From: Paenalcaligenes suwonensis
GTDB taxonomy: Bacteria; Pseudomonadota; Gammaproteobacteria; Burkholderiales; Burkholderiaceae_B
Reading direction: 5' to 3'
DNA length: 64,000 bases
Assembly (NCBI RefSeq): GCF_011290505.1
Contig: NZ_JAANPV010000003.1
Span: 310,001 to 374,000, forward strand
Shown here: positions 1 through 6,992 of the stretch, one piece after another
How positions within the stretch are numbered: the first letter of the stretch is position 1
Layout: each line of letters starts with the position of its first letter
Program-made: the position numbers and the translations under genes
Notes under the pieces: generated by a model
Database searches by the model: none
What the model was told of the DNA's origin: nothing
What the model saw: only the letters and a program-made list of their open reading frames with translations

Positions 1-92
1 ACTTCGCCGGCTTTTGGGCCTTGCAAGGTCACTTCTTCTATAGTTAGTGGCTCCCCCGCTTTCCATGCTACGGCTGCGCGTGTTTTCATCAT
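1..92 (-). CDS. frmA: S-(hydroxymethyl)glutathione dehydrogenase / class III alcohol dehydrogenase, N-terminal fragment
   Basis: Only the first 30 codons are inside the window; the gene continues leftwards off the edge. The reverse-strand translation begins MMKTRAAVAWKAGEPL and continues through TIEEVTLQGPKAGE, the highly conserved N-terminus of zinc-dependent class III alcohol dehydrogenases, which oxidise the glutathione adduct of formaldehyde in the cytoplasm. Two ATG codons sit side by side (start at 92 or 89). A GGAG ribosome-binding site lies seven bases before the first, so 92 is preferred. Catalytic zinc ligands are beyond the window edge, so the assignment rests on the N-terminus alone. 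Confidence 0.8.
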   Translation of the reverse strand, partial: MMKTRAAVAWKAGEPLTIEEVTLQGPKAGE

Positions 93-357
93 TTTTCAAC
101 TCCAATTAATACTAGTGTCAGCTGTTCAGGCAGTCTATGCTGCCCATGCTATGAGCACAAGCCTAACGGCTCACCCAAAAAGCTGTTTTTACTGAGTCTT
201 GTCAACGCAGTGAAATTATTACTGCGTAATATCTAATTGCGAACTGATCTTGATTCTCGGTTTACTCGCCTTAAATCTTTGGCTAAACTTCCTACCTGTT
301 GCTTGTTCAATTTGCTGCACCCCACCAATTGCGGTAAGCCATAACAATACAGACATT

Positions 358-1014
358 ATGCCTTCTAAAAATAACAGCTTCTTACAATTCCGCTCATTCA
401 TCCCTAATCGTGTACTTGGCGCTGCTGCCGTAGGTGCTATGGTGTTACTGAGCGGGTGTGCAACAACAACTCAATCTACTGCAACTCGCGATCAAGCTAG
501 CTTGGACGAGTTATTTGTCAGCCTCAGCGCAACGGATAATCAACGTTACCGCACACAGTCAGACCCTTTAGGCGCTTACCTGAAGAATCGGGCGCAAAGC
601 GATATTTATTTAGCAGAACGCCAAGAACAGTCTACTAACAGTGATTTTGCTGAAGCGGCCTTAAGTTTCTTGGGAACCAAATACCGTTACGGTGGCTCTG
701 GTCCAGAAACTGGTTTTGATTGCAGTGGCTTGGTGGGCTACGCCGCTGAAAAATCGTTGGGTTTGAAGCTACCACGACAGTCCGCTGAACTTGCCAAAGA
801 AGGCGAATCCGTCAACCGCAATGACTTACAAAAAGGCGACCTCGTCTTTTTCAATACACGCGGTGCTCGCTTCTCTCATGTAGGCATTTATCTTGGCAAC
901 AATAAATTTGTACATGCCCCACGCACAGGTGCTGTGGTACGTGTAGAAGACATGACTGTGTCTTACTGGAACAAACGCTACAACGGCGCTCGACGCATAG
1001 CAGCCAGTAACTAA
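358..1014 (+). CDS. NlpC/P60 family lipoprotein (peptidoglycan DL-endopeptidase type)
   Basis: Predicted 218-residue lipoprotein with a C-terminal NlpC/P60 cysteine peptidase domain, a fold that cuts the peptide stems of peptidoglycan. A basic, hydrophobic signal peptide ends in the lipobox LLSGC (Cys34), which predicts lipidation and periplasm-facing anchoring. The domain shows the expected triad positions: Cys122 in FDCSGLVGY, His174 in FSHVGIYLG and a polar position around His186 in FVHAPRTG. The frame is open upstream to a TTG at 250, but that extension would put a second hydrophobic stretch before the lipoprotein signal, so the ATG at 358 is preferred; it lacks a good Shine-Dalgarno sequence. 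It resembles E. coli Spr/MepS and NlpC. A strong terminator follows, so it is probably monocistronic. Confidence 0.85.
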   Translation: MPSKNNSFLQFRSFIPNRVLGAAAVGAMVLLSGCATTTQSTATRDQASLDELFVSLSATDNQRYRTQSDPLGAYLKNRAQSDIYLAERQEQSTNSDFAEAALSFLGTKYRYGGSGPETGFDCSGLVGYAAEKSLGLKLPRQSAELAKEGESVNRNDLQKGDLVFFNTRGARFSHVGIYLGNNKFVHAPRTGAVVRVEDMTVSYWNKRYNGARRIAASN

Positions 1015-1031
1015 TCAGGTGCCACCATGCT

Positions 1032-1061
1032 AAAAAGCCAGCTCAATGAGCTGGCTTTTTT
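1032..1061 (+). terminator. Rho-independent terminator after the NlpC/P60 gene
   Basis: A nine-base-pair stem AGCCAGCTC/GAGCTGGCT with an AAT loop (1036-1056) is flanked by A and T runs, giving a 13-bp stem and a U tail on either strand. It probably also serves the convergent DUF2325 gene. Confidence 0.85.
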
Positions 1062-1087
1062 GTTTCCGGAGCAAACTTATACAGGCA

Positions 1088-1423
1088 TTAATGTGTCTTG
1101 CTTCCACTGTATGGGCATGACTCGCAAAAGCCACCCTGCGTTAATGCAAGCTTCATGCTGCAAACAGAGCGCCTACAAGCAACCACTTTAACGCCAGAAC
1201 GCTGTGCTGCAGCCCTGAACGTTTTCATCACGTTATGACCCAAGAAGTCCGTTAACAAGATCAGCAACTCTGTACCAGAAGGCAGTTGCAAGGTTTTTTT
1301 CTGATGTGAGGGGTCTCTTCCACTTATATGCTGTTTAATTTTGATGTTGTGCAAATTCAGTAGGTCTGGAATATTTCCCAGTCTGTCTGCGCCTACCACG
1401 ACGGCCGTTACCTGATTAGACAT
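1088..1423 (-). CDS. DUF2325 domain-containing protein
   Basis: A 111-residue protein matching the DUF2325 family: N-terminal VTAVVVGADRLGNIP, a central LLILLTDFLGHNVMK segment, and a C-terminal half with three cysteines (ACRRSVCSMK, and a C-terminal CESCPYSG). The family is small, cytoplasmic and of unknown biochemical function. The cysteines could bind metal or a cluster, but that is inference. The start at 1423 is supported by AAGGAG eight bases upstream. The promoter overlaps a Fur-type operator (separate entries), so the gene is probably repressed by iron. It is monocistronic and converges on the NlpC/P60 gene. Confidence 0.75.
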   Translation of the reverse strand: MSNQVTAVVVGADRLGNIPDLLNLHNIKIKQHISGRDPSHQKKTLQLPSGTELLILLTDFLGHNVMKTFRAAAQRSGVKVVACRRSVCSMKLALTQGGFCESCPYSGSKTH

Positions 1424-1451
1424 GCTTACTCCTTAAAATTGAAAACAGGTT

Positions 1452-1474
1452 AAACGATAATCATTATCATTAAG
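1452..1474 (-). promoter_or_regulatory. Fur-box-like operator
   Basis: The minus strand reads TTAATGATAATGATTATCG, close to the classical 19-bp Fur consensus built from GATAAT hexamers, and it lies between the -35 and -10 of the DUF2325 promoter. That is the expected geometry for iron-dependent repression. No Fur protein is encoded in the window, so binding is inferred. Confidence 0.65.
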
Positions 1475-1482
1475 ATTGTCAA
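1454..1482 (-). promoter_or_regulatory. Sigma-70-like promoter of the DUF2325 gene
   Basis: On the minus strand a perfect -35 TTGACA (1477-1482) is followed after 17 bp by TATCGT (1454-1459) as a weak -10. The spacer is occupied by the Fur-like site, and the RBS and ATG lie about 30 bp downstream. Confidence 0.55.
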
Positions 1483-1533
1483 TCTTGAGTATGTAAGAAG
1501 CGTTACACACGCCAACTATTTCGCTATAAACAT

Positions 1534-1568
1534 ATAAAAAAACCCCTGGTGCATGCGCATCAGGGGTT
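1534..1568 (-). terminator. Rho-independent terminator after cysB
   Basis: AACCCCTG (1541-1548) pairs with CAGGGGTT (1561-1568). Seven A residues on the plus strand at 1534-1540 give the U tail for minus-strand transcripts from cysB. Confidence 0.85.
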
Positions 1569-1597
1569 AGTAATCTCTAGTCGCCGAACAACTGCTG

Positions 1598-2545
1598 CTA
1601 GATTGAGCTCTCGCCCTCTAACGCATCTTGCACTACATCGCGAGTCAAGGCGGGGGCCAGCATCTCTAACAACACATATACGTAATCACGCAAGAACGTA
1701 CCCGCTTTAATCCCCACACGGGTGTGATGCTTGCCAAACAAGTGCCCTGCCGACAACCCCACTAAGCCCTTGTCTCTACGCGGGTCAAAAGCCACACCAG
1801 CGATAATCCCAATACCCAGACCCACATCCACATAGGTCTTGATCACGTCTGCATCCAACGCCTCAAGCACGATATCTGGAGTGAGGTTCTCTTTAGCAAA
1901 TGCTTCGTCTATAGAGCGTCTGCCCGAAAACGCATGGTCATACGTCACGATGGGGTATTTAGCCAGTAGCTTCAGATTCAGGTTTCTAGATGCAGGCGTG
2001 GGCAACTCGGCCAACTCGTGATCAGGCCGTACCACAATAGTGTGTTCCCACTCGTACACAGGCAATGCCACCAGCCCCGGTGTTTTAGACAGGGTTTCAG
2101 TCGCTATCGCCACATCGGCCTGCTCATGCAACACCATGGATGCCAAGTGCGCAGGACTACCCTCAGCTAAGGACAAGTGCACCTTAGGAAAACGCTTTCT
2201 AAACTCTGGGATCACCTTAGGCAACAAATACCGAGCCTGAGCGTGGGTACATGCAATCACCAACGTACCTTCGTCATCTCGCGCAAAGTCATCACTGACT
2301 TTTTTCAGATTATCCACTTCGAGCATAATGCGCTCGATAATTTTGGCTACATCTGCACCAGGGCGTGTTAGCCCTTTAATGCGCTTGCCGTGTCGTTCGA
2401 ATATCTTGATGCCCAGCTCATCCTCAAGCTCAATAATCGCTTTGGACACGCCTGGTTGTGAGGTATAGAGTGAACGAGCCGCTTCAGTCAAATTGTACTG
2501 GCGGCGTATTGTCTCCCGCACAAATCGGAATTGTTGAAGATTCAT
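1598..2545 (-). CDS. cysB: LysR-family transcriptional regulator CysB
   Basis: Full-length (315 residues) CysB, the LysR-type activator of sulfate assimilation and cysteine synthesis that responds to N-acetylserine/O-acetylserine. The N-terminal winged helix-turn-helix starts MNLQQFRFVRET and contains NLTEAARSLYTSQPGVSKAI, a CysB/Cbl hallmark. The effector-binding domain has the conserved CTHAQARYLLPKVIPEF and a DVAIATETL segment. A terminator lies just downstream. In many Burkholderiales cysB follows lptG, but here the next upstream gene is lptF, with no lptG between. Confidence 0.92.
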   Translation of the reverse strand: MNLQQFRFVRETIRRQYNLTEAARSLYTSQPGVSKAIIELEDELGIKIFERHGKRIKGLTRPGADVAKIIERIMLEVDNLKKVSDDFARDDEGTLVIACTHAQARYLLPKVIPEFRKRFPKVHLSLAEGSPAHLASMVLHEQADVAIATETLSKTPGLVALPVYEWEHTIVVRPDHELAELPTPASRNLNLKLLAKYPIVTYDHAFSGRRSIDEAFAKENLTPDIVLEALDADVIKTYVDVGLGIGIIAGVAFDPRRDKGLVGLSAGHLFGKHHTRVGIKAGTFLRDYVYVLLEMLAPALTRDVVQDALEGESSI

Positions 2546-2638
2546 AGTAAGCCCCTGTTGTTAGCTTATTATATGGAATAAGGAAGGGGCCTAATATTAA
2601 TTATAGTTATATACTTAGAGTCTACAACTAGAAGCTAG

Positions 2639-3739
2639 CTATTGTTTGGGGCGCTTAATACGCATCTTTTGCCAGAACAAAAATGCCACCAACACACTAA
2701 ATGCAGCGTGCACCAGCAACGTCCCCACAGGGAAACTTAAGCTGCCACTAGAAATCCACCCGCGCGACAAGTTAATTAAGTTCATGTAAAGCAGCGCCAG
2801 CAACCCGGCAATTAAAATATTGCCCGAGCGACCTAAACGCGGGTTCACCGCCCCCAGAGGAATCGCCAATAACGCCAAGTTCAATGCGGCTAATGGCAAC
2901 GCAGAGCGCCACATCACTTGAGAGCGTGCTCTATTCGTATCATCACCTAATAGCTGCGAGGTAGGTCGCGCTTTGATTTGTTGCTCAGCACGTGCACGTA
3001 TTTGCTCGCTGCTGGTCGCCTGCTCATCACGGTTTTCCAACCGCACACCGTAATGCTCAAATTCGGTAATTCTGGACCACGGTGTTTTGGGTTTCACATC
3101 GTAACGGTACCCCTCATTCAACACCAAAAACCTATCGCCATTCTCTTCATTCTGCACATGCGCGCTTTTGGCTGTAATCACACTAAACCACTGTGGATCT
3201 ATCACACGTGCCACCACTTTACCTAACTCGGCACCATCATCTAAAGGCTCTTCAGTAAAGAACACACGTGCGCCATCTTCAACCTCAATGAACTCACCCG
3301 GAGACACCTTACTTAAGTCGGAACGCAACTCAAACCGTTGGCGGTATTCAGAAATCTGTAGATAGGCCCATGGCGATGCAAAAAAGGTCAGTACTGCAAT
3401 CAGCAATGCGGTTGGAATGGCGCAGTACAACACGGGGCTAATCCAACTACGCAGTGACAACCCACTCGCAAACCACACCACCATTTCAGATTCTCTGAAA
3501 CTGCGGGTGATCGTAGTCAGTACAGCAATAAATAACGATACCGACAAAATGACTGGCAACGCCGTAATAGACGAGAACAATGCCATGCCCAAAACCACGT
3601 CGGCACCAATACTGCCACCCGCCGCCTCGCCTACTAGCCGAACCAGCAGTACACTAAGCCATACCACTAGCAAAGTGGATAGCACGACACCTGCGTGGCT
3701 CAGGATTTCGGATATAGAACTACGTTTGAACAAAAACAT
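2639..3739 (-). CDS. lptF: LPS export ABC transporter permease LptF
   Basis: Inner-membrane permease (366 residues) of the LptB2FG complex that extracts lipopolysaccharide and hands it to LptC/LptA. It shows the family plan: N-terminal membrane helices (TLLVVWLSVLLVRLVGE onwards), a periplasmic beta-jellyroll with the LptF signature SKVSPGEFIEVEDGARVFF, then C-terminal helices after the SQVMWRSALPLAALNLALLA segment. It is divergent from pepA with about 50 bp between start codons, the usual arrangement. Its obligate partner LptG, normally the next gene, is absent: cysB follows after about 90 non-coding bases. Length and both domains are intact, so the gene is not decayed. Confidence 0.9.
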   Translation of the reverse strand: MFLFKRSSISEILSHAGVVLSTLLVVWLSVLLVRLVGEAAGGSIGADVVLGMALFSSITALPVILSVSLFIAVLTTITRSFRESEMVVWFASGLSLRSWISPVLYCAIPTALLIAVLTFFASPWAYLQISEYRQRFELRSDLSKVSPGEFIEVEDGARVFFTEEPLDDGAELGKVVARVIDPQWFSVITAKSAHVQNEENGDRFLVLNEGYRYDVKPKTPWSRITEFEHYGVRLENRDEQATSSEQIRARAEQQIKARPTSQLLGDDTNRARSQVMWRSALPLAALNLALLAIPLGAVNPRLGRSGNILIAGLLALLYMNLINLSRGWISSGSLSFPVGTLLVHAAFSVLVAFLFWQKMRIKRPKQ

Positions 3740-3792
3740 GGGACAATAAGCAGGTTAATGCGACAACAGGCCTGTACTCATAGGAAAATCGT

Positions 3793-5295
3793 ATGGAATT
3801 TAGCACACAAAGTTCGGCTTCTTTACATCAGATCAAAACTTCAGCCTTAGCGATCGGTGTTTTTACCAACCAGGTACTCACCCCCGCCGCGGACATTATC
3901 GATCGCGCCTCTAATGGTGCCATACGTAAAGTCCTCAAAAGCGAGTTTAGCGCAAAGTCTGGCTCACACCTGGTATTACGTAATCTAGAAGGCATTAAAG
4001 CCGAGCGTATCGTACTAGTAGGCCTGGGCGATCAAGACAAATACCAAGCAGCACAACACAAAACTGCTGAAAGCACCTTTGCTCACTACTGCATTCAAGC
4101 AAAACTGAGTGAAGCTGTATCCACACTGGCTGGAGTAGACTGCAACGGCACCACACTGCGTCAACGCAGCAGCGGTGCAGCACAAGCTGTTCTAGCCGCT
4201 AGCTACCGCTTTGATGCCACATTAAGCACCAAAGCCGAAGCCATTAAACTCTCCAAATACCTACAGTGGGTGCCTCGCACGCTAGTGAGCGAATCCAAAG
4301 CTGGTTTGGACGAGGGTACGGCAATAGGTAAAGGGGTTAATTTTACCCGTTTGCTCGCCGATCTGCCGCCTAATATCTGCACGCCTACGTATTTAGCTGA
4401 ACAAGCCAAACAATTAGGCAAAACGTACCCATCGCTCAAAGTAGAAGTACTACAACGTAAACAGATGGAAGCCTTGAAAATGGGCTCGTTCTTGTCAGTA
4501 GCCAAAGGCTCTGTAGAACCTCCTGTTTTCATCATCATTAAGCATAAGCCAGCCAAAAAAGCGGCCGACGATGCAGCGCCATTAGTACTGGTAGGTAAAG
4601 GCCTGACCTTTGATGCCGGCGGTATTTCTCTGAAACCTGCTGCCAACATGGACGAAATGAAGTACGACATGGGTGGCGCAGCAAGTGTAATGGGTAGCAT
4701 GCTAGCCGTTGCCGAACTAAACGTTAACCACGAAGTGATTGGCGTGATTGCTTCATGCGAAAACCTGCCTAGTGGCGCAGCCAACAAACCCGGTGATGTG
4801 GTCACCAGCATGGCTGGCAAAACCATTGAAATTCTCAACACCGACGCTGAAGGCCGTTTGGTACTGTGCGACGCTCTTACCTACGTTGAGCGTTTCAAAC
4901 CAGCCGCTGTGGTGGATATCGCCACGCTGACTGGAGCGTGCGTGGTGGCATTGGGCCATATCAACAGTGGTTTGTTCAGCCCAGACGACAGCCTAGCCGA
5001 AGAACTGCTGAATGCAGCTAAACAAAGTGGTGACAGCGCATGGCGCATGCCTTTGGACGAGCGCTACCAAGAGCAGCTGAAATCCAACTTTGCTGATATC
5101 GCCAACATTGGTGGCCCAGCAGCCGGTTCCGTCACTGCGGCTTGCTTCCTGCAACGCTTTACCTCTGCTTACCCATGGGCTCACTTGGATGTGGCCGGTA
5201 CAGCATGGCGCAGTGGTAAAGACAAAGGCGCTACAGGCCGTCCTGTTCCTCTGTTGGTACAGTTTGTGCTGGATCGTTGCCAACAGGCCAAATGA
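3793..5295 (+). CDS. pepA: Cytosol (leucyl) aminopeptidase PepA, M17 family
   Basis: 500-residue leucyl aminopeptidase, a hexameric two-metal exopeptidase that removes N-terminal residues from peptides. The C-terminal catalytic domain carries the signature NTDAEGRLVLCDALTY and the metal ligand stretches GKGLTFDAGGISLKP and MDEMKYDMGGAA. The N-terminal domain is the more variable macro-like domain that mediates DNA binding in the E. coli enzyme. The start is backed by an AGGA motif eight bases upstream. The stop overlaps the start of holC (ATGA), so the two are translationally coupled; this pepA-holC order is conserved across many Proteobacteria. Confidence 0.95.
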   Translation: MEFSTQSSASLHQIKTSALAIGVFTNQVLTPAADIIDRASNGAIRKVLKSEFSAKSGSHLVLRNLEGIKAERIVLVGLGDQDKYQAAQHKTAESTFAHYCIQAKLSEAVSTLAGVDCNGTTLRQRSSGAAQAVLAASYRFDATLSTKAEAIKLSKYLQWVPRTLVSESKAGLDEGTAIGKGVNFTRLLADLPPNICTPTYLAEQAKQLGKTYPSLKVEVLQRKQMEALKMGSFLSVAKGSVEPPVFIIIKHKPAKKAADDAAPLVLVGKGLTFDAGGISLKPAANMDEMKYDMGGAASVMGSMLAVAELNVNHEVIGVIASCENLPSGAANKPGDVVTSMAGKTIEILNTDAEGRLVLCDALTYVERFKPAAVVDIATLTGACVVALGHINSGLFSPDDSLAEELLNAAKQSGDSAWRMPLDERYQEQLKSNFADIANIGGPAAGSVTAACFLQRFTSAYPWAHLDVAGTAWRSGKDKGATGRPVPLLVQFVLDRCQQAK

Positions 5296-5729
5296 TTCGC
5301 GTAGATTTCGCCTTTGATGCCAGAGACCGGCTACGCACGGCTTGCGATGTAATTCGCAAGCATTACCTGCGTGGCCGACGGGTCATCGTTTACCTAAACG
5401 ATGACCGTGCTCTGGCACGCTTTGAACACTTGCTGTGGGGCTTTGAGCCTACGGCTTTTATCCCACATGTGCGCGCTGAAGATCCATTAGCAAGCACCAC
5501 GCCTGTGATTCTTTGCCATACCGACCCCGATCCTTCTCTAAGCCAAACAGGCAACGAACCAGCTTGGTTAATTAACCTTGCCGCTACGTGCCCGCCCAAT
5601 AGCGAACGATTCACCCGCATACTTGAAATTGTGTCCGATGAACACAAAGACAAAGAGGCGGCACGGAACCGTTGGCGCATGTACCAATCTAAAGGTTATG
5701 ACCTGCATGCACACAGCCTGCAACGCTAA
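5292..5729 (+). CDS. holC: DNA polymerase III chi subunit HolC
   Basis: 145-residue chi subunit, which with psi links the clamp loader to single-strand binding protein at the replication fork. The sequence starts MIRVDFAFDARDRLRTAC and keeps the family pattern of a VIVYLNDD strand, LLWGF, FIPHVRAEDP and ARNRWRMYQSKGYDLH near the end. The start at 5292 is chosen because its ATG overlaps the pepA stop by four bases and gives a standard N-terminus; an in-frame upstream start at 5277 lies inside pepA. It is co-transcribed with pepA. Confidence 0.9.
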   Translation: MIRVDFAFDARDRLRTACDVIRKHYLRGRRVIVYLNDDRALARFEHLLWGFEPTAFIPHVRAEDPLASTTPVILCHTDPDPSLSQTGNEPAWLINLAATCPPNSERFTRILEIVSDEHKDKEAARNRWRMYQSKGYDLHAHSLQR

Positions 5730-5798
5730 AAAATCTTGCGTGTTCAGGTAGTTGTCAGTTAATCTTTACCCATTTCTCGTATTTTTTAAGGATGCGTC

Positions 5799-6509
5799 AT
5801 GAGCGACTTTCGTCAATCAAGCCTGCCTGAGCATTCCGGCTCAAGGGCTTCGCAGTCTGCACTGGCCCAAAACCGTGTACTGCGTAACACCTACATGCTG
5901 CTGGCTCTCTCCATGGTTCCCACCATTCTGGGTGCCTTGATTGGCCTGCGCACTGGCATTAACCAAATAATGGGCGGCAGCCCAGCCGTCAGCGCTGTCG
6001 TATTTCTGGTCGGTGCATTCGGCCTGATGTACATGGTTGAGCGCAACAAAAACAGCTCATTGGGCGTAGTGTTCCTGATGGCATTCACCTTCTTTATGGG
6101 TTTGATGCTGTCTCGCCTGCTGGGCTTTGTACTGGGTATGCAAAACGGCTCCCAGCTAATCATGATGGCATTTGGTGGTACAGCCGCTGTATTTGCTGTG
6201 ATGGCTAGCGTAGCTGCCAGTGCTAAACGTGATTTCAGCGGTATGCAGAAATTCCTGTTTATCGGTGCTGTGATCCTGATTTTGGCAGCTTTGGGCAACA
6301 TCTTCTTTCAGATGACTGCTCTGACCTTGGTGATCTCCACCATGGCCATAGGTATTTTCTCGGCTTTCTTGCTGATTGACCTGCAACGCATCATGCGTGG
6401 CGGCGAAACCAACTACATCAGCGCAACCTTGGCGGTATACCTAGATGTGTACAACATCTTCAGTAACCTGCTGGTGCTGTTGGGTATTACGGGTGGCAAC
6501 AACGACTAA
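5799..6509 (+). CDS. Bax inhibitor-1 (BI-1)/YccA family inner-membrane protein
   Basis: 236-residue polytopic membrane protein of the BI-1 family, with about seven hydrophobic segments after a polar N-terminus of some 25 residues. The last helix pair contains the family-typical FSAFLLIDLQRIMRGGETNY and YLDVYNIFSNLLVLLG. In E. coli, YccA interacts with and limits FtsH; a related membrane quality-control role is likely here but not shown. A clear AGGA motif lies seven bases before the ATG. A terminator follows, then the composite repeat. Confidence 0.88.
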   Translation: MSDFRQSSLPEHSGSRASQSALAQNRVLRNTYMLLALSMVPTILGALIGLRTGINQIMGGSPAVSAVVFLVGAFGLMYMVERNKNSSLGVVFLMAFTFFMGLMLSRLLGFVLGMQNGSQLIMMAFGGTAAVFAVMASVAASAKRDFSGMQKFLFIGAVILILAALGNIFFQMTALTLVISTMAIGIFSAFLLIDLQRIMRGGETNYISATLAVYLDVYNIFSNLLVLLGITGGNND

Positions 6510-6554
6510 TACTCGTTGATATTCATCCTGGGGAGCTACCTGTAGCTTCTAGAG

Positions 6555-6583
6555 AACCCTCCCGTAACACGGAGGGTTTTTTG
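6555..6583 (+). terminator. Rho-independent terminator after the BI-1 gene
   Basis: AACCCTCC (6555-6562) pairs with GGAGGGTT (6571-6578), followed by a T run to 6583. It lies about 45 bases after the BI-1 stop codon. Confidence 0.88.
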
Positions 6584-6654
6584 TTATCCGTGATGTGATC
6601 TGTTATGGGAAAAGCCAAAGTCCGATTACTCACGACTGGGCTGCAGTAGCCTAA

Positions 6655-6711
6655 GGCTGCGAAAGTATTTTTTGATTTGAGACACCAAATAAAAAAACAC
6701 TTCCATCCGCC
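6655..6711 (+). repeat. Palindromic repeat unit, type B
   Basis: Imperfect palindrome GGCTGCGAAAGT...CATCCGCC around the 16-bp core ATTTGAGACACCAAAT (6675-6690 region), flanked by T-rich and A-rich arms. It can fold into a hairpin with an AGACAC loop. Confidence 0.8.
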
Positions 6712-6833
6712 TTTTGCTCGTCGCTTGCAGCGGTTTTTAGATAGGTTGCTGTTCACGGTGTGTGTATTTCTGTAGCAAGAAACACAGCCACTACAGAAAG
6801 GGCTGTAAACCTAGCAATTGCGATACCTCGGAG

Positions 6834-6890
6834 GAGGCGGAGGAAAACTTTTTTGATTTGGTGTCTCAAATCACAAAAAGTTGTTCCGCA
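6834..6890 (-). repeat. Palindromic repeat unit, type A
   Basis: On the minus strand it reads GCGGAACAACTTTTTGTG then the shared core, then AAAAAAGTTTTCCTCCGCC. It faces the type B unit at 6655-6711, making a convergent pair. Confidence 0.8.
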
Positions 6891-6992
6891 GTCCCTCAAG
6901 CGAGTGCGATGGATACAGCCGTCATCCTGAAGCAACATTACAAGTGGAAACCCACTATTCGTTAATCCACATCACGAATGGACACAGTGCAG

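Larger units (their letters stand above)
6611..6979. repeat. Composite interspersed repeat, locus 1 (BIME-like)
   Basis: This ~370-bp non-coding block between the convergent BI-1 and rarD genes recurs in inverted orientation at 40584-40993. The match is close: 6711-6760 differs by one base in fifty from the reverse complement of 40801-40850. It contains two palindromic units (6655-6711 and 6834-6890) facing each other, a ~120-bp linker holding TTTTGCTCGTCGCTTGCAGC, and an outer arm with GGATACAGCCGTCATCCTGA. Short open frames across it are translations of the palindromes and are not credible genes. No terminal target-site duplication or transposase was found. Confidence 0.85.

Noticed and set aside
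199-232. TTGTCA ... TAATAT as promoter of the NlpC/P60 gene
   Set aside because: The spacing of 22 bp is too long for a normal sigma-70 promoter.
4203-4841. Long open frame antisense to pepA
   Set aside because: It lies wholly within a conserved gene on the other strand, has low-complexity composition and no recognisable domain.
6762-6965. Short open frame in repeat locus 1
   Set aside because: It is a translation of the palindromic repeat; the equivalent sequence in locus 2 does not keep the same frame or ends.
6611-6979. Insertion sequence or transposase remnant
   Set aside because: No transposase-like reading frame, terminal inverted repeats at the outer ends or target duplication could be seen.
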